From Pseudomonas sp. PD9R (lineage in GTDB: Bacteria; Pseudomonadota; Gammaproteobacteria; Pseudomonadales; Pseudomonadaceae), in assembly GCF_019200975.1 (NCBI RefSeq), contig NZ_JAHTMR010000017.1, positions 1-64,000 on the forward strand: a stretch of DNA of 64,000 nt. The letters run 5' to 3'. Numbering within the stretch: the first letter of the stretch is position 1; every line of letters begins with the position of its first letter. Of this stretch, positions 15,880-24,545 are shown one piece after another. The notes below the pieces were generated by a model that saw nothing but the letters and a program-made list of their open reading frames with translations, ran no database searches and had not been told where the DNA came from. A program made the position numbers and the translations under genes.

Positions 15880-16629
15880 TCAGGCGTTGCCGCGGTCGAG
15901 CCACTGATCGAAGTGGATCGCGCCGAGGATGGGATTGGCGCCCGGTGTCAGCGACTGGTCGTTGATATTGGCTCCAAAGTAACCGGCGTTATCGTCGGTA
16001 ATCACTTCCCTTTGGTCCTTGGTGTGTTGCAAATAGATTTTGGCGAACGACACCAGCGGCTGCTTGTCCGGCCCGGCCACTTCCGAGGTCTTGCCCGTGG
16101 GCCCGCCCACGGCGATTTTCGCCAGTGCCGCCGCCACATCGGCCGAGGCCACCGGCTGCAAAGCGGCCGAGGTCAGGCGAATGGTGTCGCCTTGTGCGCC
16201 GGATTGCGCAATGGCACCGACGAACTCGAAAAACTGCGTGGCGCGCAGGATGGAGTAGGGCACGCCGGATTTCTTGATCAACTCTTCCTGGGCCATCTTG
16301 GCCCGGAAGTAACCGCTTTCCAGCATCCGTTCGGTGCCCACCACCGACAGCGCAACGTGGTGTTTGACCCCGGCGGCTTTCTCGGCGGGAAAGAGATTGC
16401 GCCCGGATGCCTCGAAGAACTCCAGTACGGCGGCATCTTCGAATGAGGGTGAGTTGGCGACGTCGACCACCACCTCGGCACCTTGCAGCGCTGCCTGCAA
16501 GCCTTCGCCGGTGACCGCGTTTACCCCTGAGCTCGGCGAGGCGGACAGAACGTCGTGTCCGCCCTCGCGCAGGAACTGGCAGAGCTGGGTTCCAATCAAA
16601 CCCGTTCCGCCGATGACGACAATTTTCAT
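15880..16629 (-). CDS. NmrA-like NAD(P)-binding SDR (atypical)
   Basis: Atypical SDR of 249 aa. The N-terminal NAD(P) motif is VVIGGTGLIGTQLCQFLREG, followed by EVVDVAN-type and YFRAKMAQEELIKKSG segments. It resembles NmrA/YtfG-type quinone reductases or redox-sensing proteins and may act on NADPH-linked substrates or only bind the nucleotide. The ATG at 16629 follows CGGAGGCACGG. It is upstream of the secreted cupin on the same strand. Confidence 0.85.
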   Translation of the reverse strand: MKIVVIGGTGLIGTQLCQFLREGGHDVLSASPSSGVNAVTGEGLQAALQGAEVVVDVANSPSFEDAAVLEFFEASGRNLFPAEKAAGVKHHVALSVVGTERMLESGYFRAKMAQEELIKKSGVPYSILRATQFFEFVGAIAQSGAQGDTIRLTSAALQPVASADVAAALAKIAVGGPTGKTSEVAGPDKQPLVSFAKIYLQHTKDQREVITDDNAGYFGANINDQSLTPGANPILGAIHFDQWLDRGNA

Positions 16630-16816
16630 GACCGTGCCTCCGTCTGTAGGTGTGCGTGAAGAGGCCAGTTTAGGCTGGAATGGCAGTACGACCGTTGGCG
16701 GAGGATGGACGGCAGCCTTTCATCTTTCACCTCTGAAAAGCTTCGGCCCGAGCGCCGAGTCATGCTCAAATAGCGGCCATTTTTTGCGATATGCGACGCC
16801 TGATCTGGAGCTGTAA

Positions 16817-17206
16817 ATGAACAAAGCGGCGGTGATGTCCCTGGTCTTAGTCCTCGGTACAAGCCTGCTCGGCGCGCAAGCGCAGGCACAGGGTGATGCC
16901 GAGGCGGGCGGGAAATTGTTCAAACGGGTGTGTGGCGGCTGCCATCAGATCGGAGAGTCGGCGCGGGCTTCGTTCGGGCCACAGCTCAACGGTATTGTCG
17001 GGCGTCTGGCCGGGACCACCACGGATTACCAATATTCCGACGCCATGAAGACATCCGGCGTGGTCTGGACGCGGGAGAAACTGGCGCAGTACATCGAGGC
17101 TCCAAAGTCAGTGGTGTCAGGTACGCGGATGATTTTCTGGGGCATCAGCGATCAGGAGAAAATTGACGATTTGCTGGCGTATCTGCAGACGTTTCAGGCG
17201 CCTTGA
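16817..17206 (+). CDS. Periplasmic class I cytochrome c
   Basis: Cytochrome of 129 aa with a signal peptide (MSLVLVLGTSLLGAQAQA). A single haem-attachment site CGGCH gives C39, C42 and H43. FGPQLNGIVGR is the conserved stretch after it, and the likely distal ligand is M105 in GTRMIFWGI. It resembles the mitochondrial-like c2/c550 class and carries electrons in the periplasm; the partner is unknown. There is no neighbouring oxidase gene. Confidence 0.92.
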   Translation: MNKAAVMSLVLVLGTSLLGAQAQAQGDAEAGGKLFKRVCGGCHQIGESARASFGPQLNGIVGRLAGTTTDYQYSDAMKTSGVVWTREKLAQYIEAPKSVVSGTRMIFWGISDQEKIDDLLAYLQTFQAP

Positions 17207-17241
17207 AGATTGGCCTGATCTGACGGCTGTACCAGGTCCAC

Positions 17242-17267
17242 TGTAGGAGCGACCTTGCTCGCGATGG
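17242..17267 (+). repeat. Single REP element, family B
   Basis: TGTAGGAGCGACCTTGCTCG followed by CGATGG, a single arm of the second REP family. No matching inverted arm is found next to it. Confidence 0.7.
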
Positions 17268-17386
17268 AGTGACAGGCACCTTGTTTTGTCAGGAGTACAT
17301 TTCCATTGCTGCGGTCACTGCCGCTGGCAGTTTCGCTTTTACGCCTCTTGGGTGTGGCAAGAAGATCAAATGCAGAATCAAGACCC

Positions 17387-17466
17387 AGATCAAAAGATCG
17401 CAGCCTTCGGCAGCTCCTACATTGAGATCCGTGTAGGCACTGCCGAAGGCTGCGATCTTTTGATTT
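17387..17466. repeat. REP pair, family A, reversed orientation
   Basis: Arms GATCAAAAGATCGCAGCCTT and AGGCACTGCCGAAGGCTGCG face each other in the reversed order, using the CTTCGG variant of the palindrome. It abuts the stop of the chaN/phuW gene. Confidence 0.85.
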
Positions 17467-17472
17467 TCCGGC

Positions 17473-18357
17473 TTAACGACGCAATTGGGCGCAGTGATCC
17501 TCCTCCGGTTGCGCCGCCGTGTACCAGACGTAATCAGCGCTTTCGGCAGTCACGGTATTACCCGCTTCGGCCAACACCAACACGGCAGTACCTTGACCGG
17601 TGCCGAGGTCTTCGAGGTGCAGCGGCACGCCGAGGTCCTTGCGGACATGGAACGCCCCGGCCAACAACAAGGCAGGTGCAGGCGCGGCCAACAGCCGTTC
17701 GGCCATGCGCCGGTCACGCTGCTGCTGCACGGCGAGCATGGCCGGCATCTGCGACTCGGGCAGCAAACCGCAATGGGACGCGCGGATGTCGTCCAGCAGC
17801 GTGGCTTGCACCTGTTCGGTGGTCGATGCCGGGCCGGTGAGCGTCGGTCGCTGCTTGTAGATCTGCATGATCTGCGAGCGGTCCAGGTTGGCCGCCATCA
17901 GCGGGTAAGGTTGACGCAGCGCGTAGTTGACCAATGCCCCGTAAACACCCCAATCCCAATTGGCTTGCCAGGCCAGCGCCTGATAAGGGTCGGCCGGTGG
18001 TTGGCCGGCACGGGTGGCGGCCTGCGCGGCATCGACTTTGGCTTGTTGGTCGGGGTTGAGCATTTCCATCAGCAGACTGCCCTGCGGACGTTGCGCCGCC
18101 AGTTCGCGCAGCAGCCACAATTCCAGGGCGTGGTGATCAGGGTTGTCGTGTTGTTCACCCACCAGCACTCGTGGCGCAACCGCCAGGCGTTCGACCAGTT
18201 CCTGCGGGGTAACCGTGCGGCCGGTGGCGAGTTCGCGTATGACGCCGAGGTCGGCGTGACCGCGATCTTGTGGGGCAATTGCTGCCGGCGGCGGTGTCAC
18301 GTAATGGGATTGGCAGGCAGCCAGCAGGCTGATCAGGCATAGCAGCAGAATGCGCAT
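17473..18357 (-). CDS. phuW: ChaN-family haem-binding lipoprotein (PhuW)
   Basis: Lipoprotein of 294 aa with lipobox LLAAC (C15) and a ChaN/DUF399 domain. Family signatures seen are VLVGEQHDNPDHHALEL, LMEMLNPDQQ and AGAFHVRKDLGVPLHL. ChaN from Campylobacter binds haem pairs, and PhuW is the last gene of the P. aeruginosa haem uptake operon. Here it follows phuV after 31 bp in the phuTUV operon, which fits a role in handling haem at the envelope. Confidence 0.85.
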   Translation of the reverse strand: MRILLLCLISLLAACQSHYVTPPPAAIAPQDRGHADLGVIRELATGRTVTPQELVERLAVAPRVLVGEQHDNPDHHALELWLLRELAAQRPQGSLLMEMLNPDQQAKVDAAQAATRAGQPPADPYQALAWQANWDWGVYGALVNYALRQPYPLMAANLDRSQIMQIYKQRPTLTGPASTTEQVQATLLDDIRASHCGLLPESQMPAMLAVQQQRDRRMAERLLAAPAPALLLAGAFHVRKDLGVPLHLEDLGTGQGTAVLVLAEAGNTVTAESADYVWYTAAQPEEDHCAQLRR

Positions 18358-18388
18358 CGGGTTTCCTTGTGAGAAGGAAGGGCGCGGA

Positions 18389-19156
18389 TCAGCGCGCGAT
18401 GATCAAAGGGTGGCCACGCTCCGGGTGCCGGTGAATCAGCACTTGCAGCCCATACACCGCCTCCAGCGCTTCGGCGGTCAGGACGTCGTCCGGGGTGCCG
18501 TAGCCGTGGGGGCGACCGTCCTGTAACAGCAGCAGGTGATCACAATAACGTGCGGCCAGATTGAGGTCGTGCAAGATCACCAGCACCGCCGCGCCGCGCC
18601 CGGCGAAATCGCGCACCGCCTGCAGGATGGTGTGCTGGTGCAGCGGGTCGAGCATCGATGTCGGCTCGTCGAGCAACAAGGTTTGACCCTCGGCGCCCGG
18701 CCACAGTTGTGTCAGAACGCGTGCCAAATGCACACGCTGGCGTTCGCCACCGGACAGCGCCAGATAGCTGCGCCCGGCCAGGTGCAAGGCGTCGGCGGCA
18801 CGAAGCGCTTCGGCGACGATTTCGGCATCGCGCACGCGACCGCTGGCATGGGGCAAGCGGCCCATGCCCACCACTTCATTGACCGAGAAGGCGAAGTTCA
18901 GGCTCGAACTCTGCGGCAGTACCGCCAGGCGTCTGGCCCGCTCCTGACCGGGCCAGTCGGTGAGCTTGCGCTCATCCAGGCTGACCGTGCCTTCGCTGGC
19001 TGGCAACTCATCGCACAGGGCGGCGAGCAGGGTGCTTTTACCGGCACCGTTCGGCCCGAGTACGCCCAGGACTTCACCCCCACGCAGCTCGATATCGATG
19101 CCCGCCAGCACGGTGCGACTGCCACGGCGGACCAGCAAGTTGTTTGCCCGCAGCAT
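18389..19156 (-). CDS. phuV: Haem ABC transporter ATP-binding protein
   Basis: ATPase of 255 aa that powers haem import across the inner membrane. Walker A GPNGAGKS (34-41), ABC signature LSGGERQ (134-140), Walker B LLLDEP (160-165) and switch His in VLILHDLNLAA are all present. Specificity for haem rather than a siderophore comes from the whole phuTUVW set. The start ATG at 19154-19156 overlaps the phuU stop by 1 nt (TGATG), implying translational coupling. The in-frame sequence upstream lies inside phuU and is not part of it. Confidence 0.92.
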   Translation of the reverse strand: MLRANNLLVRRGSRTVLAGIDIELRGGEVLGVLGPNGAGKSTLLAALCDELPASEGTVSLDERKLTDWPGQERARRLAVLPQSSSLNFAFSVNEVVGMGRLPHASGRVRDAEIVAEALRAADALHLAGRSYLALSGGERQRVHLARVLTQLWPGAEGQTLLLDEPTSMLDPLHQHTILQAVRDFAGRGAAVLVILHDLNLAARYCDHLLLLQDGRPHGYGTPDDVLTAEALEAVYGLQVLIHRHPERGHPLIIAR

Positions 19157-20193
19157 CAGGAGCGCCCCCGTACCAGCAAATAAAGGAAGAAGGGTGCACC
19201 AATGAGTGCGGTGACGATGCCAATCGGCAATTCGGCCGGAGCAAGCAGCAGGCGGGCGACCAGATCGGCCAACAACAGCAGGCTGGCACCGGCGAGCAAG
19301 GAGGCCGGCAACAACACCCGATGATCCGGACCGACCAGCAGGCGCATCAGGTGCGGCACCACCAGCCCGATGAAGCCGATCAAACCCGCCGCCGCCACCG
19401 CTGCGCCGACACCCAGCGCCGTGCACAACACCAGCTCCAGTTTGATCCGCTCGACATTGAAGCCCAGATGACGGGCTTCCGATTCGCCCAACAACATCGC
19501 ATTGAGTGCTGCCGCGCGACGCGGCAACCACAACGCCACGCCCACCGCCACGATCAATAACGGCCACAGGCGTGGGTAGCTGGCACCGTTTAGGCTGCCC
19601 AGGTTCCAGAAGGTCAGGGTGCGCAACGTCGCGTCATCAACCAGGTAGGTGAACAGCCCGACACCGGCACCGGTCATCGCCGTCATCGCCACGCCCGCCA
19701 ACAACATGGTAGCGACGTTGGTCTGGCCATTGCTGCGGCCGAATCGATAGACCACCGCTGTGACGAACAAGCCACCGGCGAAGGCGCACACCGAGAGCAG
19801 ATAGGGCTCAAGGGCCGGTGGCATCTCACCGAGCATGCTGCCGCCGACGATGGCGACGGCTGCACCCAATGCAGCGCCACCGGACACGCCGACAAGGCCA
19901 GGGTCTGCCAGTGGATTGCGGAACAAGCCCTGCATCGCCACACCGGACAACGCCAGTACCGAACCGACGGCGATGCCGAGCAAACTGCGCGGCAGGCGAA
20001 TCTGCCCGAGGATCAGCTCGGCCTGTTGCGTGTCGCCGCCGTCCACCGGCAAGCCGAGCAGGCGCAGACCGGCCAGCAAAGTATCACTGAGCGGCAGGCT
20101 GACCGGCCCCAAGGCCAGGGACAGCCAGAACACCAACACTAACAACAGGCCCAGGAAAATCAGCATCGGCCGTGGCTGAACGATTGCCGTCAT
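19156..20193 (-). CDS. phuU: Haem ABC transporter permease (FecCD family)
   Basis: Inner-membrane permease of 345 aa with about nine to ten transmembrane segments. FecCD motifs include IRLPRSLLGIAVGSVLALSG and GLFRNPLADPGLVGVSGGAA near residues 55-100, and GFIGLVVPHLMRLLVG near 270, the coupling region for the ATPase. It partners PhuV. Start and stop codons overlap the neighbouring genes by 1 nt on each side (TGATG). Confidence 0.92.
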   Translation of the reverse strand: MTAIVQPRPMLIFLGLLLVLVFWLSLALGPVSLPLSDTLLAGLRLLGLPVDGGDTQQAELILGQIRLPRSLLGIAVGSVLALSGVAMQGLFRNPLADPGLVGVSGGAALGAAVAIVGGSMLGEMPPALEPYLLSVCAFAGGLFVTAVVYRFGRSNGQTNVATMLLAGVAMTAMTGAGVGLFTYLVDDATLRTLTFWNLGSLNGASYPRLWPLLIVAVGVALWLPRRAAALNAMLLGESEARHLGFNVERIKLELVLCTALGVGAAVAAAGLIGFIGLVVPHLMRLLVGPDHRVLLPASLLAGASLLLLADLVARLLLAPAELPIGIVTALIGAPFFLYLLVRGRS

Positions 20194-21074
20194 CAGTTGG
20201 TCTCGGTTGTCTGGACCACTGCCGACGGATAAAACGCCTTCGACAAGGTTTCCAGCGCAGCGGGCACTCGTGGGCCAAGGCCACCCACTAACAGTGTCGG
20301 ATCAATCACCAGCACCCGGCCCTCACGGCCGGCCTGGGTTTGTGCGAGGATCGGGTTCTGCTCCAGCAGCGCTGCCGGTGAGGTGCCCCCTTCAAGACGG
20401 CCATCGGCGAAAATGATGACCTGCGGGTCCAGGGCTAGCATGGCCTCGTTGGATACAGGTTTATAACCGTTGTGCTCGGCCAGGTTTTCCCCGCCGGCCT
20501 GATCGATCATCCAGGCTGCCAGCGTGTCTTTGCCGGCCGCCTGAAGATTGCTGCGGGCATGGCTGAGCAGCATCAATACCCTAGGGGCCGGGTTTTTCTG
20601 CTGCACCTGTTTGACCCATTCGGCCTGACTGTTCAAGCGCTGCTGATAAGCCTCCATCAGCGCCTGCGCTTCTGCCTGTTTGCCGAGCAATTGCCCGAGT
20701 TCGGTCAGGTTGTGCTGCAACGACGGCACATCAGGCTGGGCCGAGAGCAATTCGATGCGCACCCCGGCAGCCTTGAGTTGCACCAGCACCGGTGGAGGAC
20801 CCATCTCGGCACTGCCGACCAGAATGTCCGGCTTCAGCGCCAGAATCCCTTCAGCCGCCAGCGCACGCTGGTAGCCAATGCTCGGCAGGCTGTGCAGCGA
20901 GCGCGGGTACTGGCTGGTGCTGTCGACACCCACCAGCTTGCGCTCTCCACCCAGGGCGACCACCCACTCGCTGATCGCGCCACCGGCGCTGACCCAACGC
21001 TGCGGCAGGGCGTCGGCGACGGCCATCTGGCTGAGGAGCACGCCGGCACACGCCAGCAGTGATTTCATTCGCAT
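20193..21074 (-). CDS. phuT: Periplasmic haem-binding protein
   Basis: Substrate-binding protein of 293 aa (cluster A-II, FepB/BtuF fold) delivering haem to PhuUV. Signal peptide is LLACAGVLLSQMAVADA. The family pattern RWVSAGGAISEWVVALGGER and the linker AGVRIELL are visible. The start is the ATG at 21072-21074, with AAGGAAG 6 nt upstream; an ATG two codons later is possible. First gene of phuTUVW. The haem receptor and the cytoplasmic PhuS are not next to it and must be elsewhere or absent. Confidence 0.9.
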   Translation of the reverse strand: MRMKSLLACAGVLLSQMAVADALPQRWVSAGGAISEWVVALGGERKLVGVDSTSQYPRSLHSLPSIGYQRALAAEGILALKPDILVGSAEMGPPPVLVQLKAAGVRIELLSAQPDVPSLQHNLTELGQLLGKQAEAQALMEAYQQRLNSQAEWVKQVQQKNPAPRVLMLLSHARSNLQAAGKDTLAAWMIDQAGGENLAEHNGYKPVSNEAMLALDPQVIIFADGRLEGGTSPAALLEQNPILAQTQAGREGRVLVIDPTLLVGGLGPRVPAALETLSKAFYPSAVVQTTETN

Positions 21075-21224
21075 CAGGGACTTCCTTGGTCGATCAATCG
21101 ACTTAGCGGGGGATGATGCCATCGACGCTCGGTTTGCGCACACGCCACAGGTACAACGTTCGTCCCTAAGCGAACAGCATTACGGTCACCCCGAGGATTT
21201 CTAAGGCGTCAGAAATGATCGAGC

Positions 21225-21247
21225 ATGATAATAATTAGCATTTGCAT
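21225..21247 (-). promoter_or_regulatory. Candidate Fur box upstream of phuT
   Basis: ATGATAATAATTAGCATTTGC resembles the Fur consensus GATAATGATAATCATTATC, with strong matches in the left half (GATAATAAT) and in GCATT. It lies about 150 bp upstream of the phuT start, in the only intergenic space ahead of the operon. Iron repression of haem uptake by Fur is well known in pseudomonads. Confidence 0.6.
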
Positions 21248-21284
21248 GTCAAGGCGTTATGTTCTGGTGAATACCATGGAACCC

Positions 21285-21372
21285 TGTAGGAGCTGTCGAA
21301 GGCTGCGATCTGTTGATCTTCGACATTTAGACCGCTAAAGATCAAAAGAACGCAGCCTTCGGTAGCTCCTAC
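21285..21372. repeat. REP doublet, family A, GTCGAAGG variant
   Basis: Arms TGTAGGAGCTGTCGAAGGCT and its mismatched partner enclose GATCTTCGACATTTAGACC. It overlaps the 3' end of the Dps-like gene by 4 bp. Confidence 0.85.
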
Positions 21373-21893
21373 ATGGGTTGGGTCAGGTTGTCCTCGATCA
21401 GCGCGATGAACTGCGCGTTACGCTGTGCGCACTCTGTGAAGAGCCGTTTACTGGCATTGTCCTTGTTGGCAATGGCGCATTCGCAGTAATCGCGCAACAG
21501 GGCGTTGGCGGCCCGGAGGCGACGCGTTGCCCGACAAATACTTTGGATGCTCTCGGCAAAACAGCGAGGCTCGCGGATGTCATTCAGGCGATAGAGGGCT
21601 GTCTTTTCAGCGTGGCCACCCAGGTCGGCGATGCGCGCCGCCAGGAAATCGGCATAGGCCACATTCGCTCGTACCAGACGGTGAAACAGCTGTTGTATCG
21701 GCAGGAAGCTGACCGTGTGCAGGTGCTGCTGGCCACGTCTGATTTGCGCAAGGAGGCTCAGTGCAGTACTCAGCATTTCCCTCAGGACATCGACAATCTC
21801 CACGCGCTCGGCAGTCGACAGGGAGGTGTGCGCGCCGTAACGACTGATGCGCATCGGATGACTGACGAGATACAACTTTTGTAGTGCGTTCAT
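21369..21893 (-). CDS. Diverged Dps/ferritin-like protein
   Basis: Protein of 174 aa, mostly alpha-helical. The stretch LSLLAQIRRGQQHLHTVSFL followed by LFHRLVRANVAYADFLAARI and ADLGGHA lines up with the Dps pattern (helix A, the HxxV..F..LH..F helix, DEIAERI.ALGG). The Dps ferroxidase residues appear only partly kept: His and Asp are there, but the DxxAER glutamate is replaced (DFLAAR). It may therefore be a structural or regulatory Dps-like protein rather than an iron oxidase. Family call is from pattern reading only. Confidence 0.55.
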   Translation of the reverse strand: MNALQKLYLVSHPMRISRYGAHTSLSTAERVEIVDVLREMLSTALSLLAQIRRGQQHLHTVSFLPIQQLFHRLVRANVAYADFLAARIADLGGHAEKTALYRLNDIREPRCFAESIQSICRATRRLRAANALLRDYCECAIANKDNASKRLFTECAQRNAQFIALIEDNLTQPM

Positions 21894-22041
21894 GGCAACC
21901 GCCCCCAGGCAAGCGCATCAGCGCGATAGTGGATACGTTGGGTGTCACTCACAATAAATTGGCGTGGCGTTGATAACACTCCTACCTCAAGACGACGGCG
22001 TAGCACATGGGGGCAGGCCCGTTATATCCGGGTATGAGTGG

Positions 22042-22779
22042 TTAGCCATTCGCCGGGAATTGTGATTGCAACAGCGTGCGCCATTGATCCTGATTGTCCG
22101 GTCGTCGGTAGTACACCACCATGCTCCGGGCCACCCGCATCGCCACTTCGCGACCGTGATCCGCTTCGACCAATGCCAGGGCCAAATCGATACCGGCACT
22201 CACGCCAGCGCAAGTCCACAGCGAGTCCTGCTGCACGAAAATCGCCTCGCGATCGAGTTCGACCTGAGGGAACAATCGCTCGAACAGTTCGGCAAACATC
22301 CAGTGAGTCGCCACGCGCCGGCCATTGAGCAAACCCGCCTGAGCCAGCAGAAAAGTGCCGCTGCACACCGATGCTGTGCGTTTGGCTTTGGCCGAGGCAC
22401 CGCGCAACCAGTCCACCAGCGGCGCGTGATCGGCCATGACCTGACGAATGAACGGCGTGCCGGGGACGATCAGTGAATCGATCGGGCTGTTGGCAAACCC
22501 GGTCAAACTTCGGGTGTGTACCACCAGGCCCTCAGCGGTCTGGATTGATCCGCCTTCCAGGCTGGCAGTGTGCACGGCATAGCCTGCCAAGCCGCGCTCG
22601 GCCAGATGGTGGGTCGCCGCCCAGAGCACCGTTTGAGCGCCGGTTAGATCCAGCAGGCCCATTTGCGGATAGGCCACGAACACGATGGTATGCGGTTGCG
22701 TTTTTGCGCAGGCGGCGTTTTTAACGCTATGGATCGTTTCATCGAGGGGCACTGTTTGGTCTCCATGTCGCCAGGTCAT
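22042..22779 (-). CDS. DJ-1/PfpI-domain protein related to GlxA regulators, lacking the AraC domain
   Basis: Protein of 245 aa. The DJ-1/PfpI-like domain spans about 30-215, with GLLDLTGAQTVL, VPGTPFIRQV and the nucleophile elbow VCSGTFLLAQAGLLNGR. It ends in ARSMVVYYRRPDNQDQW, the linker that in GlxA-type regulators leads into an AraC helix-turn-helix. Here a stop follows 14 residues later, and no helix-turn-helix remnant is seen in the next 150 bp in any minus-strand frame. It may be a truncated regulator that keeps only the sensor, or an enzyme of the isonitrile hydratase type. I favour a GlxA derivative. Confidence 0.75.
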   Translation of the reverse strand: MTWRHGDQTVPLDETIHSVKNAACAKTQPHTIVFVAYPQMGLLDLTGAQTVLWAATHHLAERGLAGYAVHTASLEGGSIQTAEGLVVHTRSLTGFANSPIDSLIVPGTPFIRQVMADHAPLVDWLRGASAKAKRTASVCSGTFLLAQAGLLNGRRVATHWMFAELFERLFPQVELDREAIFVQQDSLWTCAGVSAGIDLALALVEADHGREVAMRVARSMVVYYRRPDNQDQWRTLLQSQFPANG

Positions 22780-22827
22780 GACGTTGGTTTATCGAATCAA
22801 TCAACACGTTGAATCACTCCCGTGATT

Positions 22828-24312
22828 TCACACCCCGAAGCCGACAGCCGAGGGCGATTGTTCATCGTGGGTCAGGGCGGTGAGCGGTATGGCAAAAAAG
22901 AACTGGGTGCCGAGTCCCACCGTGCTGGTTACCCCGATGCGCCCGCCATGGAATTCGATAATCGAGCGGCAAATCGAGAGACCCATTCCCAAGCCGTTAT
23001 GTTTGGTGGTGAAAAACGGATCGAACAGCGACGTCAGAATGTCCTCGGCGATGCCTGTGCCGGAGTCGGCGACTTCAAGCACGGCTTCGTTATTGTTTAT
23101 CGAGGTATTGATGCGCAGTGTCCGTGGTCGGTCATGCACGTTGGCCATGGCCTGGCAGGCATTGATGATCAGGTTGATGATGACTTGCTGGAGCTGAACC
23201 CTGTCGCCTTGTATATAAGCACCAGAGGCGCCCAATTGCAGGTGCGCACGTACCTGGTGGCTGGCGGTGTCATGTTGCATGAGACTCAATGAGTCACTGA
23301 CGATCTCATCGAACGCTTCAGCCTTGCGCTGCACCTCACTCTGGCGCGACAACGCCCTGATGCAAGCAATGACATCGGAAGCCCGGCAGGAGTTTTGAAT
23401 CACGCGGTCCAGTGAGCGACGTGCCTCTTCCAGGTTGGGTTCAGGACGATTGATCCAGCGTTTGCAGGATTCGCCGCTGGCGATCACGGCCGCCAGCGGC
23501 TGGTTGATTTCGTGGGCAATGGACGCTGCCAGTTCGCTCATGGCGGTCACCCGCGTGACATGGGCCAGTTTCGCTTGAGAGTGGAAAAGCGCTTCTTCGG
23601 CGTGTTTCGATGCCGTGACATCCATCAATGCACCGACATATTCGATGCGCCCGCCATGATTGAACAACGGGTTGGCGATCATCTGTACGTACTTGATTCG
23701 GCCATCCGGCATGATCAGGCGATGCTCGACTTCGATCAGGCATTCCTGGCGCGCGGCCTGCTGTAAAACACTTTCGACAATGGGCAAGTCGTCGGGATGA
23801 GTGCGCGCCCTGATCATGGCAATGGTCGGGGCGGCGTCCAGCGGGTATTCGAAAATTCGCGCGGACTCGTCTGACCACGACACCGCTTTTTCGTCATCAG
23901 GAATGAACCCGACACTGCCGGTATGACTGAGTTTTTGCGCGCCCAGAAAGAACGCTTCCTTTCGACGCAACGTGTCGGTCGCTCGTTTGCTCCTCAGTGC
24001 CAGGAGGGTGATGGTGGTCAGCGCGATAAGACAGCGCACGAAACCGGCGATGAGCCTTTGATCTCGATAACCTTCATCGACAATGAAGCTGATAGTGAGA
24101 ATGACCACGCAACTGATGGCTGCGGTCAGGAAAACCGGAATGGAAAAAACGTTTGCCGACATGAACACCAGGGTGATGTAAAGCAGCGTCGGGGCGACGT
24201 CGATTTCGAGCAATGAGTTGATAATAAATATCATGCTGCCGACCGTTACGGCGGCCAGCCAGGCTAGGGCGTCTGATAAAAAAAGGGCTTTGCAACGTTT
24301 GATGATAGACAT
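22828..24312 (-). CDS. FixL-like sensor histidine kinase, paralogue 1
   Basis: Kinase of 494 aa. An N-terminal membrane domain with about four hydrophobic segments (12-105) is followed by a PAS domain (about 125-240; MPDGRIKYVQMIANPLF, GALMDVTASK). The HisKA phosphoacceptor is H267 in SIAHEINQPL, and the HATPase domain has an N-box near NLIINACQAM and GTGIAEDIL. Over the whole length it closely resembles the kinase at 27258-28823, so the two are recent paralogues. The signal is unknown. The nearest regulators are the lone receiver at 25975 and the FixJ-type protein at 26456. Confidence 0.9.
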   Translation of the reverse strand: MSIIKRCKALFLSDALAWLAAVTVGSMIFIINSLLEIDVAPTLLYITLVFMSANVFSIPVFLTAAISCVVILTISFIVDEGYRDQRLIAGFVRCLIALTTITLLALRSKRATDTLRRKEAFFLGAQKLSHTGSVGFIPDDEKAVSWSDESARIFEYPLDAAPTIAMIRARTHPDDLPIVESVLQQAARQECLIEVEHRLIMPDGRIKYVQMIANPLFNHGGRIEYVGALMDVTASKHAEEALFHSQAKLAHVTRVTAMSELAASIAHEINQPLAAVIASGESCKRWINRPEPNLEEARRSLDRVIQNSCRASDVIACIRALSRQSEVQRKAEAFDEIVSDSLSLMQHDTASHQVRAHLQLGASGAYIQGDRVQLQQVIINLIINACQAMANVHDRPRTLRINTSINNNEAVLEVADSGTGIAEDILTSLFDPFFTTKHNGLGMGLSICRSIIEFHGGRIGVTSTVGLGTQFFFAIPLTALTHDEQSPSAVGFGV

Positions 24313-24358
24313 TTATTTTTCCAGGATTTTTCTATCGAACGGCAAGGGACCAGACTTG

Positions 24359-24394
24359 AAAAAAACGCCCGCCAAAAAAACGGTGGCGGGCGTT
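24359..24394 (-). terminator. Rho-independent terminator after the NDH-2 gene
   Basis: On the minus strand CGCCCGCCACCG, a T-rich loop and GGCGGGCG are followed by TTTTTTTC. It ends the NDH-2 transcript and separates it from kinase 1, which therefore has its own promoter in 24313-24358. Confidence 0.85.
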
Positions 24395-24545
24395 CGGGAA
24401 GTTTCCCTGCTCAGCAAGGAGAGGGCTGGCCGGGGTACAGACGGTTACCTATCGATTACCTGCGCTTAACCTCCTCAATCGTCGTGAGCAACAGCGGCAG
24501 TGGTTGCCGGGTTTCGACCTGCAACCCTTGCAGGGTCAATAGCTG

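Noticed and set aside
17242..17267. Possible small RNA or terminator after cytochrome c
   Set aside because: It is simply a single arm of REP family B; no T-run follows.
24454..24545. In-frame extension after the NDH-2 stop codon (29 codons on the minus strand, ending at a TAA near 24456)
   Set aside because: A stretch of this length is open by chance often enough; no family match is seen and the true stop is normal for the family.
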